Assembly: GCF_001279525.1 (NCBI RefSeq)
Contig: NZ_LGDY01000109.1
Location: 15,934-79,933 of the forward strand
Direction: 5' to 3'
DNA from: Nocardia sp. NRRL S-836
Lineage (GTDB): Bacteria; Actinomycetota; Actinomycetes; Mycobacteriales; Pseudonocardiaceae
DNA: 64,000 bases
Under the pieces are notes generated by a model. It searched no databases. It saw only the letters and a program-made list of their open reading frames with translations, and was not told the DNA's origin. Positions 9,826-18,296 of the stretch are shown here, in pieces. The first letter of the stretch is position 1. The number at the start of each line of letters is the position of its first letter. Made by a program: the position numbers and the translations under genes.

Positions 9826-11574
9826 ATGTCGCACACCTTCCGCGTCGACCTGCGCGGCATCATCGACCTGCTCAGCCACCACCTGTACAGCAGCCCGCGC
9901 GTCTACGTCCGCGAGCTGCTGCAGAACGCCGTCGACGCGATCACGGCACGGCGCGAGCTCGACCCGTCCTGCCCGGCCGAGGTCTCGATCACCTGCGGCT
10001 CCACGCTGCGGATCACCGACACCGGCGTGGGCCTCACCGAGGACGAGGTGCACGAGCTGCTGTCCACGCTCGGCCGCACCTCGAAGCGCGACGACCTGGG
10101 GTTCGCCCGCGAGGGGTTCCTGGGCCAGTTCGGCGTGGGCATGCTGTCGTGCTTCCTGGTCGCCTCCTCGGTGACGGTCATCACCCGGTCCGCTCGCGGT
10201 GGCGCCGCGGTGCGGTGGGAGGCCGACTCGTCGGGCAACTACTCCGTGTCCGCTGTGGAGGGTGACGTACCGGTCGGCACGACGGTCGAGCTGAGCGCGT
10301 CGCGGGGCAACGAGCACTGGCTGGAGGCCGACGTCGTGCGGCCGCTGGTGAGCGACTACGGCGATCTGCTGCCCGCGGTCGTCACGGTGGACGGCGACGT
10401 CGTCACGCGCGGTCAACGGCCGTGGGACGTCGAGGACGCCGACCTGTCCGCGTACTGCGAGCAGGTGCTGGGGTTCACGCCGTTCGAGGCGATTCCGATC
10501 GAGGTCGAGGCGGCCGGGCTGACCGGTGTCGCGTTCGTGCTGCCGCAGGGCGTGCACCCCGGGACGCGCCAGACGCACCGGGTCTACCTGAAGCGGATGC
10601 TGGTCGGCGACAACGTCGAGGGCCTGCTGCCGGACTGGGCGTACTTCGTGCGGTGCGTGGTCGACGCGTCCGCGATCCGGCCGACGGCCTCGCGCGAGTC
10701 GCTGTACCAGGACGAGATGCTGCTGGCGGTGCGCGAGGAGCTGGGCGAGCAGATCCGCGACTGGCTGATCCGGCTGGACGCGATCGAGCCGCGCCGCGCG
10801 GGTGAGCTGCTGGCCGCCCACCACCTCGGCATCAAGTCGCTGGCGCGGTCGGACGACGAGATGCTGCGGCTGGTGGAGCGCTGGCTGCCGTTCGAGACCA
10901 CCGACGGCGCGATCCCGTTGCGGCAGTTCAAGCGCAAGCACGGCGCCATCCTCTACATCCCGGACGTCGACGAGTTCCACCAGCTCGCCCCGGTCGCCGC
11001 GGCACAGGGCCTCGGGCTGGTCAACGCCGGCTACGCCTACGACATGGAGCTGCTGAACCGGCTCAGCGCGCTGGACGGCCCCGCCGTCGCGCGCCGGGTG
11101 GCCCCGAGCGAGCTGCTGGCGGCGCTGGCCGATCCCGAGCCGGACGTCGAGGCGGCGCTGAGGCTGCGGCTGGCCGAGGGGGCCGCGGCGCTGGACCGGC
11201 ACGACTGCGACGCGGTGGTGCGCGACTTCGACCCGGTGTCGCTGCCCGCGCTGCTGATCAGCAACGCCGAGCAGCAGCGCAAGCTCGACACCGAGCAGAC
11301 GGCGGCCGACGCCGACCCGCTGTGGGCGGAGCTGCTGGGGCAGCTGACCGCGGACTCCGGTTCCGGGCGGCCGGAACAGCTCGTGCTGAACTGCCGCAAC
11401 CCGCTGGTGCAGCGGCTGGCGCGGCTGACCGACCCGTCGCTCGTGGAGCTGACGCTCGAATCTCTGTACGTGCACGCCGTCCTGCAGGCGCGGCGGGCCA
11501 TGCGACCGAAGGACACGGCGGCGCTGAACCGCTCGTTCCTGGAACTGCTCGACCGCGCCGTTGGGGGTAAGTGA
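9826..11574 (+). CDS. HSP90-family chaperone (short HtpG-like)
   Basis: 582 residues from ATG at 9826. The N-terminal GHKL ATPase domain is clear: RELLQNAVDAI (Mg/ATP-binding Asn, about residue 34), ITDTGVGLTEDE (DxGxG, about 65) and GFLGQFGVGMLSCF (lid glycine motif, about 103). The middle domain has the family segment TASRESLYQDEMLL. It is shorter than classical HtpG (about 620-640) and its C-terminal half is divergent, with a long QRKLDTEQTAADADPLWAELL segment. A TAGGAT at 9810-9815 may be the -10 of a near-leaderless mRNA. Its stop overlaps or abuts the next gene, a large helical-repeat protein, suggesting a chaperone/partner pair. Confidence 0.9.
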   Translation: MSHTFRVDLRGIIDLLSHHLYSSPRVYVRELLQNAVDAITARRELDPSCPAEVSITCGSTLRITDTGVGLTEDEVHELLSTLGRTSKRDDLGFAREGFLGQFGVGMLSCFLVASSVTVITRSARGGAAVRWEADSSGNYSVSAVEGDVPVGTTVELSASRGNEHWLEADVVRPLVSDYGDLLPAVVTVDGDVVTRGQRPWDVEDADLSAYCEQVLGFTPFEAIPIEVEAAGLTGVAFVLPQGVHPGTRQTHRVYLKRMLVGDNVEGLLPDWAYFVRCVVDASAIRPTASRESLYQDEMLLAVREELGEQIRDWLIRLDAIEPRRAGELLAAHHLGIKSLARSDDEMLRLVERWLPFETTDGAIPLRQFKRKHGAILYIPDVDEFHQLAPVAAAQGLGLVNAGYAYDMELLNRLSALDGPAVARRVAPSELLAALADPEPDVEAALRLRLAEGAAALDRHDCDAVVRDFDPVSLPALLISNAEQQRKLDTEQTAADADPLWAELLGQLTADSGSGRPEQLVLNCRNPLVQRLARLTDPSLVELTLESLYVHAVLQARRAMRPKDTAALNRSFLELLDRAVGGK

Positions 11575-11576
11575 TC

Positions 11577-14282
11577 ATGGCCGACTTCACCGGGGAGGAC
11601 GCGGAGAACGCGTTCCTGGAGGCCTACAACATGCCCACGGGCATGCCGAAGCACGAGGCGCTGGAGCGGGCCGCGCGGATGTCCGACGCGCTGAACCACC
11701 TGCCGCTCGGGGTGTCGTGCCGGATCGCGATGATCGACTCGGCCTACTACCTGTCGCGCTACGACCTGATGCTGGCGCCGTTCGCGTGGTGCCTGGGCGC
11801 CGAGGAGAAGGACCCGGAGGCGTTCAACGACTACGAGCGGCGCTCGCTGGACTGGGCGCACAAGTGGATCTCCACCGGGCTGCGGCGCGACCCGCGGTTC
11901 TCGCTGGAGCAGCTGCAGGCCGTGATCAAGCAGCTCGCCGACCGCTACGGGCGGCTGGGCTACTCGGTGCAGCCGGTGCACGGCGCCCGCGCGGAGTACG
12001 CCTACCACGTCGGTGACATGGACGCGTTGCGCGAGCACCTCGGCAGGTACCTGGCCACGGAGTCCGGTCCGATGGCCGACTGCGACGCGTGCGTGGTCGA
12101 GGAGCAGGTGTGGATGCTGGCGCGGCTCGGGCGGCACTCCGAGGCCGCCGGGCACGGCTGGGAGGGCCTGTCCGGCAACACCGGCTGCGCCACCCAGCCG
12201 CAGGGCATCCTCTCGGCGCTGCTGTGGCCGTTGCTGGAGATCGGTGACCTGGAGAAGGCCGCGCACGCGCACCTGACCGCGTACCGGTTGATCAAGGACG
12301 ACGAGATCACCTCGTACGTGCACGAGCACATCCGGTTCTGCGCGCTGACCGGCAACGTCGAGCGCGGCGAGGAGATCCTGCGCAGGAACCTGCACAAGGT
12401 GACCGCGGCGCACCTGCCGGCCGACGAGCTGTCGTTCGCCGAGTGCGCCGCCGTGCTGCTGCGCCGACTGCCGGGCGGCACGGTCTTCGAGGTGCCGTCG
12501 GTGGGCACGCTGACCGCCGCCGAACTGCTCGACCGGCTGTCGGCGCGGGCGATGGAGCTCGCCAAGGCGTTCGACAAGCGCAACGGCACGCCCGCGTGGA
12601 CCGAGCGGGTGACCAGGGCGCTGGAGCAGGCCGACTACCCGCACGTGCCGCTGGCGGTCCCGGCAGCGGCGGCACCGGCGCCACCGGCGGAGGAGCCCGA
12701 GGTCTTCGGCGACCCGGTCGACATCGCGACGCGGATGGTGTCGCTGTACGAGACCGGCGACTTCGTGCGGGCCCGGCGGATGCTCGACTCGCTGCCCGCC
12801 GACATGGACGCGCTGCTGCCGCCCGACCTGGCCGCGCACGCCGGGATCCGCCGGATCACCAGCGGGCTGGCGCCGTTCGAGCAGGAGGCCTTCGAGGCGC
12901 TGCTGGCCGCACTGCCCGCGGACATGGCGTTGCGTTACCAGGCCAGGATGGCCGTCAAGCTGGAGAACGGCGTGGAGCTCGCCGAACGCTGCCTGGCGGA
13001 GGCCACCACGGACTACACGAGGACGATCGCCGCGCTGTCGTTGTCGGAGCTGTTCGACGAGGAGCACCAGCACGACCGGGCGGCGGAGATGATGGCGCTC
13101 GCGTCCTCTTTGGACGTTCCGGAGCTGCGCGGCCGGGTCCTCGTGCAGGCGGCCGAGCACAAGGCCCGCGAACAGGACGTCGACGGCGCCTACGCCGACG
13201 TCGTGGCCGCGCTGGCCGGCGACCTGCCGCCGAACGCGCGCTTCGAGGGGCTGCGGCTGCGCCTGCGGCTGGAGACCGTGCTGCAGCGCGTGCCGGAGGC
13301 CATGGCGACCGCCGCGACCTTCGTCTCGTCGTTCCCGCTGCCGGAGTCGGCCGAGGCCCGCTGGTACCAGGTGGCCGCCATCCAGGAGCTCGACCAGGAG
13401 GGCGCCTGCCTGGCCGAGCTGCGGGAGGCCGTCGCCGTCTCACGCGTGCACCTCTCCCCCGGCCACACCGCGCACTTCTGCTTCGCCCTGTCCGGCGGCT
13501 ACGTGCAGACCGACCGGTTCGTCGAGGCCGCCGAGGTGCTGGAGGAGGCGCTGCGGCTGGTCCAGGAGGGCCAGGACGACCTGCGCCTGCAGATCGTGTT
13601 CCGGCTCGGCCAGGTGTGCCGCACGCTCGACGAGCTGCCCGCCGCCGTGAAGTACCTGCGCGAGGCCGCCGCCCTGCTGCCCGCCGAGGAGGTCGGCCGC
13701 CGCGCGTTCCTGCTCGACGCGCTGGCCTCCGTGCTGCACCGCACCGGCGAGCACGACGAGGCGACGGCGTCCCACCGCGCCGCCGCCGAGCTGTGGCAGT
13801 CGGAGGGCAACGTCTCCGAGGCCGTCGGCTCGCTGATCGAACTGGCCTCCGCGCTCCCCGGCGAGGCGGTGGCCGCGACGCGGTCGGCACTGGACGACGC
13901 CGAGGCCCTGCTGCCGTCACTGGACGACCTGCCCGAGGTCACCCGGCGCCAGGCCGAGATCGCGGCCATCAGGGCGTTCCTGCACTCGCAGGCGGGCGAG
14001 TTCGCGCTCGCCATCAAGCACAACCGGGAGGCGGAGGCGCTCGCGGCCTCGCTGTCGGAGGAGGGCTGGCGGACGTTCCTCGTCGTGCGGTCGGCGCGGG
14101 TGCTGCTGGAGGCCGGCGACCCCGAGGGCTCCGAGACCGAGGCACGGCGGGCGGCGGCCCTGCTGCCCGACGACGCCCTGGTCGGCGAGGTGCTCTCGGC
14201 CCTCTCCGACGCGCTGCGCGCCCAGCAGAAGACCCCCGGCACCGACCCCCTGGTCCGCGACCTGACCGCTCGCCTGGGCTGA
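11577..14282 (+). CDS. large TPR-like helical repeat protein coupled to HSP90
   Basis: 901 residues from ATG at 11577, chosen for spacing from GGGGG upstream; a GTG at 11571 would overlap the HSP90 stop as GTGA. The protein is Ala/Leu/Glu-rich and appears built of helical pairs throughout. Examples are YHVGDMDALREHLGRYLATE, the segment from about residue 480, and a later TPR-like run (AEVLEEALRLVQEGQDDLRLQ, KYLREAAALLPAEE, then DEATASHRAAAELW). A Pro/Ala linker (AAAPAPPAEEPE) near residue 365 divides it in two. No enzymatic motif or membrane segment is seen. Eukaryotic HSP90 works with TPR co-chaperones, so a co-chaperone or client-adaptor role is a reasonable inference. Confidence 0.85.
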   Translation: MADFTGEDAENAFLEAYNMPTGMPKHEALERAARMSDALNHLPLGVSCRIAMIDSAYYLSRYDLMLAPFAWCLGAEEKDPEAFNDYERRSLDWAHKWISTGLRRDPRFSLEQLQAVIKQLADRYGRLGYSVQPVHGARAEYAYHVGDMDALREHLGRYLATESGPMADCDACVVEEQVWMLARLGRHSEAAGHGWEGLSGNTGCATQPQGILSALLWPLLEIGDLEKAAHAHLTAYRLIKDDEITSYVHEHIRFCALTGNVERGEEILRRNLHKVTAAHLPADELSFAECAAVLLRRLPGGTVFEVPSVGTLTAAELLDRLSARAMELAKAFDKRNGTPAWTERVTRALEQADYPHVPLAVPAAAAPAPPAEEPEVFGDPVDIATRMVSLYETGDFVRARRMLDSLPADMDALLPPDLAAHAGIRRITSGLAPFEQEAFEALLAALPADMALRYQARMAVKLENGVELAERCLAEATTDYTRTIAALSLSELFDEEHQHDRAAEMMALASSLDVPELRGRVLVQAAEHKAREQDVDGAYADVVAALAGDLPPNARFEGLRLRLRLETVLQRVPEAMATAATFVSSFPLPESAEARWYQVAAIQELDQEGACLAELREAVAVSRVHLSPGHTAHFCFALSGGYVQTDRFVEAAEVLEEALRLVQEGQDDLRLQIVFRLGQVCRTLDELPAAVKYLREAAALLPAEEVGRRAFLLDALASVLHRTGEHDEATASHRAAAELWQSEGNVSEAVGSLIELASALPGEAVAATRSALDDAEALLPSLDDLPEVTRRQAEIAAIRAFLHSQAGEFALAIKHNREAEALAASLSEEGWRTFLVVRSARVLLEAGDPEGSETEARRAAALLPDDALVGEVLSALSDALRAQQKTPGTDPLVRDLTARLG

Positions 14283-14318
14283 GCCCCCACGCGGGGCCCT
14301 CCCGTCCGCTCCTGTCGT

Positions 14319-14370
14319 ACGAAGGCTCCCCGCGTGGCGTCCGAACGGAAGTCACGCGGGGGTCCTTCGT
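14319..14370. terminator. bidirectional terminator-like hairpin between convergent genes
   Basis: Arms at 14319-14336 and 14353-14370 are complementary over 18 positions with two mismatches, with a 16-base loop. They lie between the convergent TPR gene and S41 peptidase gene. Further CACGCGGGG / CCCGCGTG copies at 14287-14298 and 14388-14399 could form a larger outer stem. Confidence 0.6.
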
Positions 14371-14403
14371 GGCCTTGAGGGGTACGCGGGGCCCGCGTGA
14401 CGG

Positions 14404-15360
14404 TCAGGCGGGGGTGAGGGCGGCGGTGGCGGCCTCGAAGACGGGGCGGCGGGGGCCGGCGGAGCCGAGGGTGAGCACGTGGGCGAGGGCACGGCGGTAG
14501 GCGACGTCGAACGCCTCGTCGGCGGGCACCTCGACGTGCGGGACGACGCCGACGCCCTCCCAGTTGGTGCCGGAGATCGGGTTGATCGCGCGGCCGTTGG
14601 GGATGGACGACTTCAGGTGCGGGCCGACGCGGTAGCGGTCGCCGGGGTGGGCGCCGCCCCTGGTGGTCTCGCCGACGAGGGTGGCGCGCTCGTTCTGCCG
14701 CAGGTTGTAGCTGAGCTCCTCCGCGCCGGAGAACGTGCGGGCGCTGGTGAGCACGTAGACCGGCTTGGTGCCGCCGAAGCGCGGGCCCGGTACGTGCGGC
14801 AACGTCCAGAACTGCTGCGTCGTGTCGTCCGGGCGGTTGTAGATGTCGTTGAGGTGCACCGGCTCGTCGAACAGGTAGCTGCAGATCAGGGCGACCGTGT
14901 GCGGGTCGCCGCCGCCGTTGGCGCGCAGGTCGATGATCAACGCGTCGGTGTGGGCGAGGAGGGTCATGGCGGCGGTCACGGCCGGGGTGGCGACGGCGGC
15001 GTCGTGCAGCAGGCGCAGGGCCAGCAGGCCGACGTTGCCGGCGAGGCGTTCGACGCGGGTGACGCCGAACGCGTCCAGCTCCGCCTCGCGCCGGTAGGCC
15101 ACCGGGTCCCAGGCCGAGTCCTCGCCGGTCTCCGGCACCTCGTCGTGGCTGTGCAGCAGCCGCAGGTGCTTGTCGCCGTTGACCTTCTGCAGGTCGGCGG
15201 TGACCAGGGCGGCGAACCGCTCGTCGTCCACGTCGGCGTACGCGCCCTCGGCGAGCCGGGTGCGCAGGACCGCCGCGATCTCGGTCGCCGTGTCCGGGAA
15301 GACGTAGTAGGAGGTGAGCTGGGAGCAGAGGAGGTCGATCTCGGGTTCGCGCACCGGCAC
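14404..15360 (-). CDS. S41-family peptidase (retinoid-binding-protein-like, PDZ-less)
   Basis: 318 residues without a signal peptide. The fold matches the C-terminal-processing-peptidase/IRBP branch of family S41. There is a helical N-terminus with a TSYYVFPDTATEIAAVL motif, then LIIDLRANGGGDPHTVALICS (substrate-carboxylate strand). The nucleophile motif TSARTFSGAEELSY supplies Ser near residue 215. ATLVGETTRGGAHPG supplies the downstream region where the general base usually lies, and IPNGRAINPISGTNWEGVGVVP is the usual C-terminal loop. No PDZ domain is seen. Likely a cytoplasmic serine hydrolase of unknown target. It follows the rRNA methyltransferase by 57 bases on the same strand, so it may be the last gene of that transcript. 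Confidence 0.88.
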   Translation of the reverse strand: MPVREPEIDLLCSQLTSYYVFPDTATEIAAVLRTRLAEGAYADVDDERFAALVTADLQKVNGDKHLRLLHSHDEVPETGEDSAWDPVAYRREAELDAFGVTRVERLAGNVGLLALRLLHDAAVATPAVTAAMTLLAHTDALIIDLRANGGGDPHTVALICSYLFDEPVHLNDIYNRPDDTTQQFWTLPHVPGPRFGGTKPVYVLTSARTFSGAEELSYNLRQNERATLVGETTRGGAHPGDRYRVGPHLKSSIPNGRAINPISGTNWEGVGVVPHVEVPADEAFDVAYRRALAHVLTLGSAGPRRPVFEAATAALTPA

Positions 15361-15417
15361 ACGATCGCGAAACCCGCGGTGGACCGCCAGCGGTTTTCCA
15401 CCGCCGGCGGTGTCCGG

Positions 15418-16257
15418 TCAGCTGCGCTGGTCGCGGGCCGAGGCGTAGAGGCAGACGGCGGCGGCCGTCGCGAGGTTGAGGCTCTCCGCGGCGCCGTAGA
15501 GCGGCACCTTCAGCGAGGTGTCGAGGGAGGCGACCACGTCGTCGGGCAGGCCGTGCGCCTCGCTGCCGAACACCCACGCCGTGGGGTGCCGCAGGTCGCC
15601 CTTGGCCGAGGCCTCGACCAGGTCCTGTTCCGCGTACCCGTCGGCGGCGACGAGCTTCAGCCCCGCTGCCCGGCAGGCGGCGAAGACCTCGTCGGCGGCA
15701 CGGGACCGCGCGATCGGCAGGTGGAACAGCGAGCCCGTCGAGGCGCGCACGCACTTGCCGTTGTGCGGGTCGACCGTGTCGCCGGCGAAGATCACCGCGT
15801 CGGCTCCGGCGGCGTCGGCCACGCGGGTGACGGTGCCGGCGTTGCCGGGGTCGGAGACGCCGTACAGGACGGCGACGAGCCGCGGTGAGCCGGACAGCGC
15901 CTGGTCGAGCGGCTGCGGGACCGCGTCGCACACGGCGACGAGGCCCTGCGGGGTCACGGTCTCCGACAACGACGCGGCGGCCTTGTCGGTCACCTCGCTG
16001 ATCCGGACGCCCGCCGCGGCGGCGGACTGGAGCAGCTCGGGGTTGCGTTCGGCGGCCGTCTCGGTGACGAACAGCTCGTGGACCTCGCCGTGCTGCCAGG
16101 CGAGTGCTTCCCGCACGGCCTGGGCGCCCTCGACGAGGAACCGGCCGGCCTTGTCACGGCCCTGGCGGCGGGTCAGGTGGCGAGCAGCAACGACCCGAGG
16201 CGTCCGTTCGGTGAACGGAGCTGCCTCGGGTCGTTGTTCGCGTGGGTGCTGGCTCAG
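15418..16257 (-). CDS. TrmH/SpoU-family rRNA 2'-O-methyltransferase
   Basis: About 279 residues. The SPOUT knot motifs are clear: [19 protein letters not shown] (motif 1), [15 protein letters not shown] (motif 2) and [23 protein letters not shown] (motif 3, SAM and ribose site). The N-terminal substrate domain has [15 protein letters not shown]. Family members methylate a 23S rRNA ribose. The N-terminus is odd. The conserved [14 protein letters not shown] has no ATG, GTG or TTG shortly upstream in frame. The best start is CTG at 16257, overlapping the rplT stop as CTGA with GGGGAC just upstream, so translational coupling is inferred. In-frame starts at 16683 (ATG) and inside rplT (GTG) would overlap rplT deeply and are unlikely. 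Confidence 0.88.
   Translation of the reverse strand: MSQHPREQRPEAAPFTERTPRVVAARHLTRRQGRDKAGRFLVEGAQAVREALAWQHGEVHELFVTETAAERNPELLQSAAAAGVRISEVTDKAAASLSETVTPQGLVAVCDAVPQPLDQALSGSPRLVAVLYGVSDPGNAGTVTRVADAAGADAVIFAGDTVDPHNGKCVRASTGSLFHLPIARSRAADEVFAACRAAGLKLVAADGYAEQDLVEASAKGDLRHPTAWVFGSEAHGLPDDVVASLDTSLKVPLYGAAESLNLATAAAVCLYASARDQRS
16188..16236 (-). terminator. strong hairpin just after rplT, inside the 5' end of the methyltransferase ORF
   Basis: Arms 16188-16201 and 16223-16236 are perfectly complementary over 14 bases, and an inner 6-bp stem (CCGTTC/GAACGG) extends the hairpin. It lies 18 bases beyond the rplT stop and no T tract follows. It may terminate or attenuate transcription after the ribosomal genes, or act as an mRNA stabiliser. 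It also encodes conserved residues of the methyltransferase N-terminus. Confidence 0.55.
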
Positions 16258-16643
16258 GCCTTGTCCCCGGCCGGGGCGTTCACGTCGGCCGGGAGCGCGC
16301 CACGGGCGATCTCGACAAGAGCGGAGAACGCGGTCGCGTCGGTGACGGCCAGGTCCGCGAGGATCTTGCGGTCGACCTCGACCCCACCGAGCCGGAGGCC
16401 CTGGATGAGGCGGTTGTAGGTCATCCCGTTCGCGCGGGCAGCGGCGTTGATGCGCTGGATCCACAGCTTGCGGAAGTCGCCCTTGCGCGCACGCCGGTCG
16501 CGGTACGCGTAGTTGAGCGAGTGGAGCACCTGCTCCTTGGCCTTGCGGTACAGCCTCGAGCGCTGGCCGCGGTAACCGCTGGCCAGTTCGAGGGTGGTAC
16601 GGCGCTTCTTCTGGGCGTTCACAGCCCGCTTGACGCGTGCCAC
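16254..16643 (-). CDS. rplT: 50S ribosomal protein L20
   Basis: 129 residues; L20 binds 23S rRNA early in 50S assembly. Canonical N-terminus [20 protein letters not shown], basic helical segment [17 protein letters not shown], and the C-terminal globular motif [20 protein letters not shown] followed by [10 protein letters not shown] short Ala/Pro tail ([13 protein letters not shown]) ends the protein. Third gene of infC-rpmI-rplT; its TGA overlaps the proposed CTG start of the methyltransferase. Confidence 0.98.
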   Translation of the reverse strand: MARVKRAVNAQKKRRTTLELASGYRGQRSRLYRKAKEQVLHSLNYAYRDRRARKGDFRKLWIQRINAAARANGMTYNRLIQGLRLGGVEVDRKILADLAVTDATAFSALVEIARGALPADVNAPAGDKA

Positions 16644-16728
16644 GGGTCCATCCTGTCGATCTCAAGGGGGCGTAGTCCGCCAACGGGTGGCGCTGGCGCC
16701 CCGAAATTAGCTAGGGGGTCGAAGCGGG

Positions 16729-16923
16729 TCAGAGACCGAGCAGCTTCTTCAGGCGAGGGGCGTCAGCCGGAGAGACCACGCTGGTGCCGGCCATGCGACG
16801 CGTCTCACGGCTGGACTTGACCTCCAGGCGGTGACGCTTGCCCGTCTTCTCGCGGACGATCTTTCCGCTGCCGGTCACCCGGACTCGCTTCGAGGTGCCC
16901 TTGTGCGTCTTGTTCTTCGGCAT
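16729..16923 (-). CDS. rpmI: 50S ribosomal protein L35
   Basis: 64 residues, standard length. [20 protein letters not shown] and the [15 protein letters not shown] segment are typical of bL35. It lies 49 bases after infC and 85 bases before rplT in the classical translation operon. Confidence 0.98.
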   Translation of the reverse strand: MPKNKTHKGTSKRVRVTGSGKIVREKTGKRHRLEVKSSRETRRMAGTSVVSPADAPRLKKLLGL

Positions 16924-16972
16924 TTCCGTCCTCGTCTCGTGCTACCCACCGGGTCGGGGGCGGCCATGCGTC

Positions 16973-17587
16973 CTATTCGGAGGCCTCGGCGGCCTCGTCG
17001 GCTTCGACGACGCCGTCCTGCTCCTGCTTCACCGGACGCGGCTTGATGTTCTTGTGCGGCGCCAACACCATGATCATGTTGCGGCCGTCCTGCTTGGGGT
17101 TGGACTCGACGAAGCCCAGCTCCGCGACGTCCTCCGCCAGCTTCTGCAGCAACCGGTAACCGAGCTCCGGGCGCGACTGCTCGCGACCGCGGAACATGAT
17201 GGTCACCTTGACCTTGTTCCCGTGCGAGAGGAAGCGGGCCACGTGGCCCTTCTTCGTCTGGTAGTCGTGCGGGTCGATCTTCGGCCGCAGCTTCTGCTCT
17301 TTGATGACCGTCAGCTGCTGGTTCCGACGGGACTCGCGCGCCTTCTGCGCGGTCTCGTACTTGAACTTGCCGTAGTCCATGAGCTTGCAGACCGGCGGGC
17401 GAGCCTGCGCGGCGACCTCGACGAGGTCGAGATCCGCTTCCTGCGCGAGTCGGAGCGCGTCCTCGATGCGAACGATCCCGACCTGCTCACCATTCGGCCC
17501 GACCAGACGAACTTCCGGCACCCGAATGCGGTCGTTGATGCGCGGCTCGGTGCTGACGGGTGCACCGCGGTTCGAGGGACTTGTCAT
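16973..17587 (-). CDS. infC: translation initiation factor IF-3
   Basis: 204 residues. IF-3 binds the 30S subunit, blocks 50S joining and checks the start codon. The N-domain [20 protein letters not shown] and the linker [17 protein letters not shown] are family signatures. So are [18 protein letters not shown] and the C-domain [21 protein letters not shown] short acidic tail ends [10 protein letters not shown]. The start is ATG at 17587, preceded by AAAGGACG, giving a 12-residue extension before the canonical STEPRIND; no ATT start is used here. The roughly 200-base leader upstream contains alternative hairpins (17625-17649 and 17769-17788), suggesting attenuation control. Confidence 0.97.
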   Translation of the reverse strand: MTSPSNRGAPVSTEPRINDRIRVPEVRLVGPNGEQVGIVRIEDALRLAQEADLDLVEVAAQARPPVCKLMDYGKFKYETAQKARESRRNQQLTVIKEQKLRPKIDPHDYQTKKGHVARFLSHGNKVKVTIMFRGREQSRPELGYRLLQKLAEDVAELGFVESNPKQDGRNMIMVLAPHKNIKPRPVKQEQDGVVEADEAAEASE

Positions 17588-17624
17588 TCACGTCCTTTGA
17601 GACTCGGTTGCGCCAAAGACAAGA

Positions 17625-17649
17625 GCCCCGTCGTCGATGACGACAGGGC
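17625..17649 (-). promoter_or_regulatory. attenuator-like hairpin in the infC leader
   Basis: Arms 17625-17635 and 17639-17649 pair over 11 bases with one G-U pair and a 3-base loop. On the minus strand the T-rich run TCTTGTCTTT follows, which is the form of an intrinsic terminator. It sits 38 bases before the infC start, so it would terminate before the operon unless prevented. Upstream, the 7-bp hairpin 17769-17788 competes with a pairing of GGGAGCGG and CCGCTCCC (about 17746-17774), giving mutually exclusive folds. A ribosomal-protein-responsive leader is an inference. Confidence 0.6.
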
Positions 17650-17802
17650 CCGCTTCCGACCGATCACAAACCTGTGCAGCGGGCACCCGTGTGCCCTGTT
17701 GCCAGGAGGACCGGACCCGGCCACCTCGTGGAGCGGTGATCGCGGGTGGGAGCGGGGCTCCACTTGCCGCTCCCGCACTAACGGGAGCTGGTCGCGTCCG
17801 AA

Positions 17803-17811
17803 ATAGTAGCA
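17803..17811 (-). promoter_or_regulatory. extended -10 promoter of the infC operon (candidate)
   Basis: On the minus strand TGC-TACTAT fits an extended -10 element (TGnTAnnnT). A TTGACA lies upstream but only 11 bases away, too close for a normal -35. The implied leader to infC is about 200 bases. Confidence 0.4.
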
Positions 17812-17862
17812 GACGCGGTTGTCAACCCCCGAATCGAGGCCGTGTGACGTCCGCTTGCTTGA

Positions 17863-18225
17863 ATGGGCGGCGTGACCGATCCGCTTGAAGGCAGTGTTGA
17901 AGATGGTATCCGCGACCTGGGCGACGTCCCCAGCATCGAGGTCATCAGCCGTGCGGCCGTGATGCTGCTGTCCGCCGCCGCGGAACGCCTCGGCCTCGCG
18001 GACCCGGACCCGGACAACTCCCCGCGCCGCGACCTCGACGAGGCCCGCCGCCTGATCACGGCGCTGGCCGGCCTGATCACCGCCTCCTCGGAGTACCTCG
18101 GGCCGCACGCCGCGCCGCTGAAGGACGGCCTGCAGTCGGTGCAGCGCGCGTTCCGCGAGGCCTCCGTGGTGCCCGACGAGCCGGGCAAGGGCCCCGGCGA
18201 GAAGTACACCGGCCCGGTCTACTGA
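17863..18225 (+). CDS. DUF1844 domain protein
   Basis: 120 residues. The core VISRAAVMLLSAAAERLGL, followed by RRDLDEARRLITALAGLI and a Pro/Gly tail ending PGEKYTGPVY, is the DUF1844 pattern. In actinobacteria it is commonly found beside infC, as here, divergently transcribed. It is predicted cytoplasmic and helical. Its function is not established; association with translation or the membrane is only suggested by the neighbourhood. Start ATG at 17863; GTG at 17872 (codon 4) is an alternative. Confidence 0.88.
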   Translation: MGGVTDPLEGSVEDGIRDLGDVPSIEVISRAAVMLLSAAAERLGLADPDPDNSPRRDLDEARRLITALAGLITASSEYLGPHAAPLKDGLQSVQRAFREASVVPDEPGKGPGEKYTGPVY

Positions 18226-18296
18226 TCCCGCGTCCACTGATCCCGCGGCACGCCGTCGGCGCTCGGCGGGGGACACCGTTCCCGGCGTCCGGGCGC

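Noticed and set aside
11037..13160. 707-residue minus-strand frame opposite the TPR-like gene
   Set aside because: Same shadow character; no domain, and the plus-strand gene is well supported.
16258..16683. ATG at 16683 as the start of the rRNA methyltransferase
   Set aside because: It would run through rplT in another frame for 142 codons without family similarity; the conserved N-terminus begins after the rplT stop.
17818..17825. TTGACA as the -35 of infC
   Set aside because: Only 11 bases from the TACTAT -10; the extended -10 alone explains the site better.
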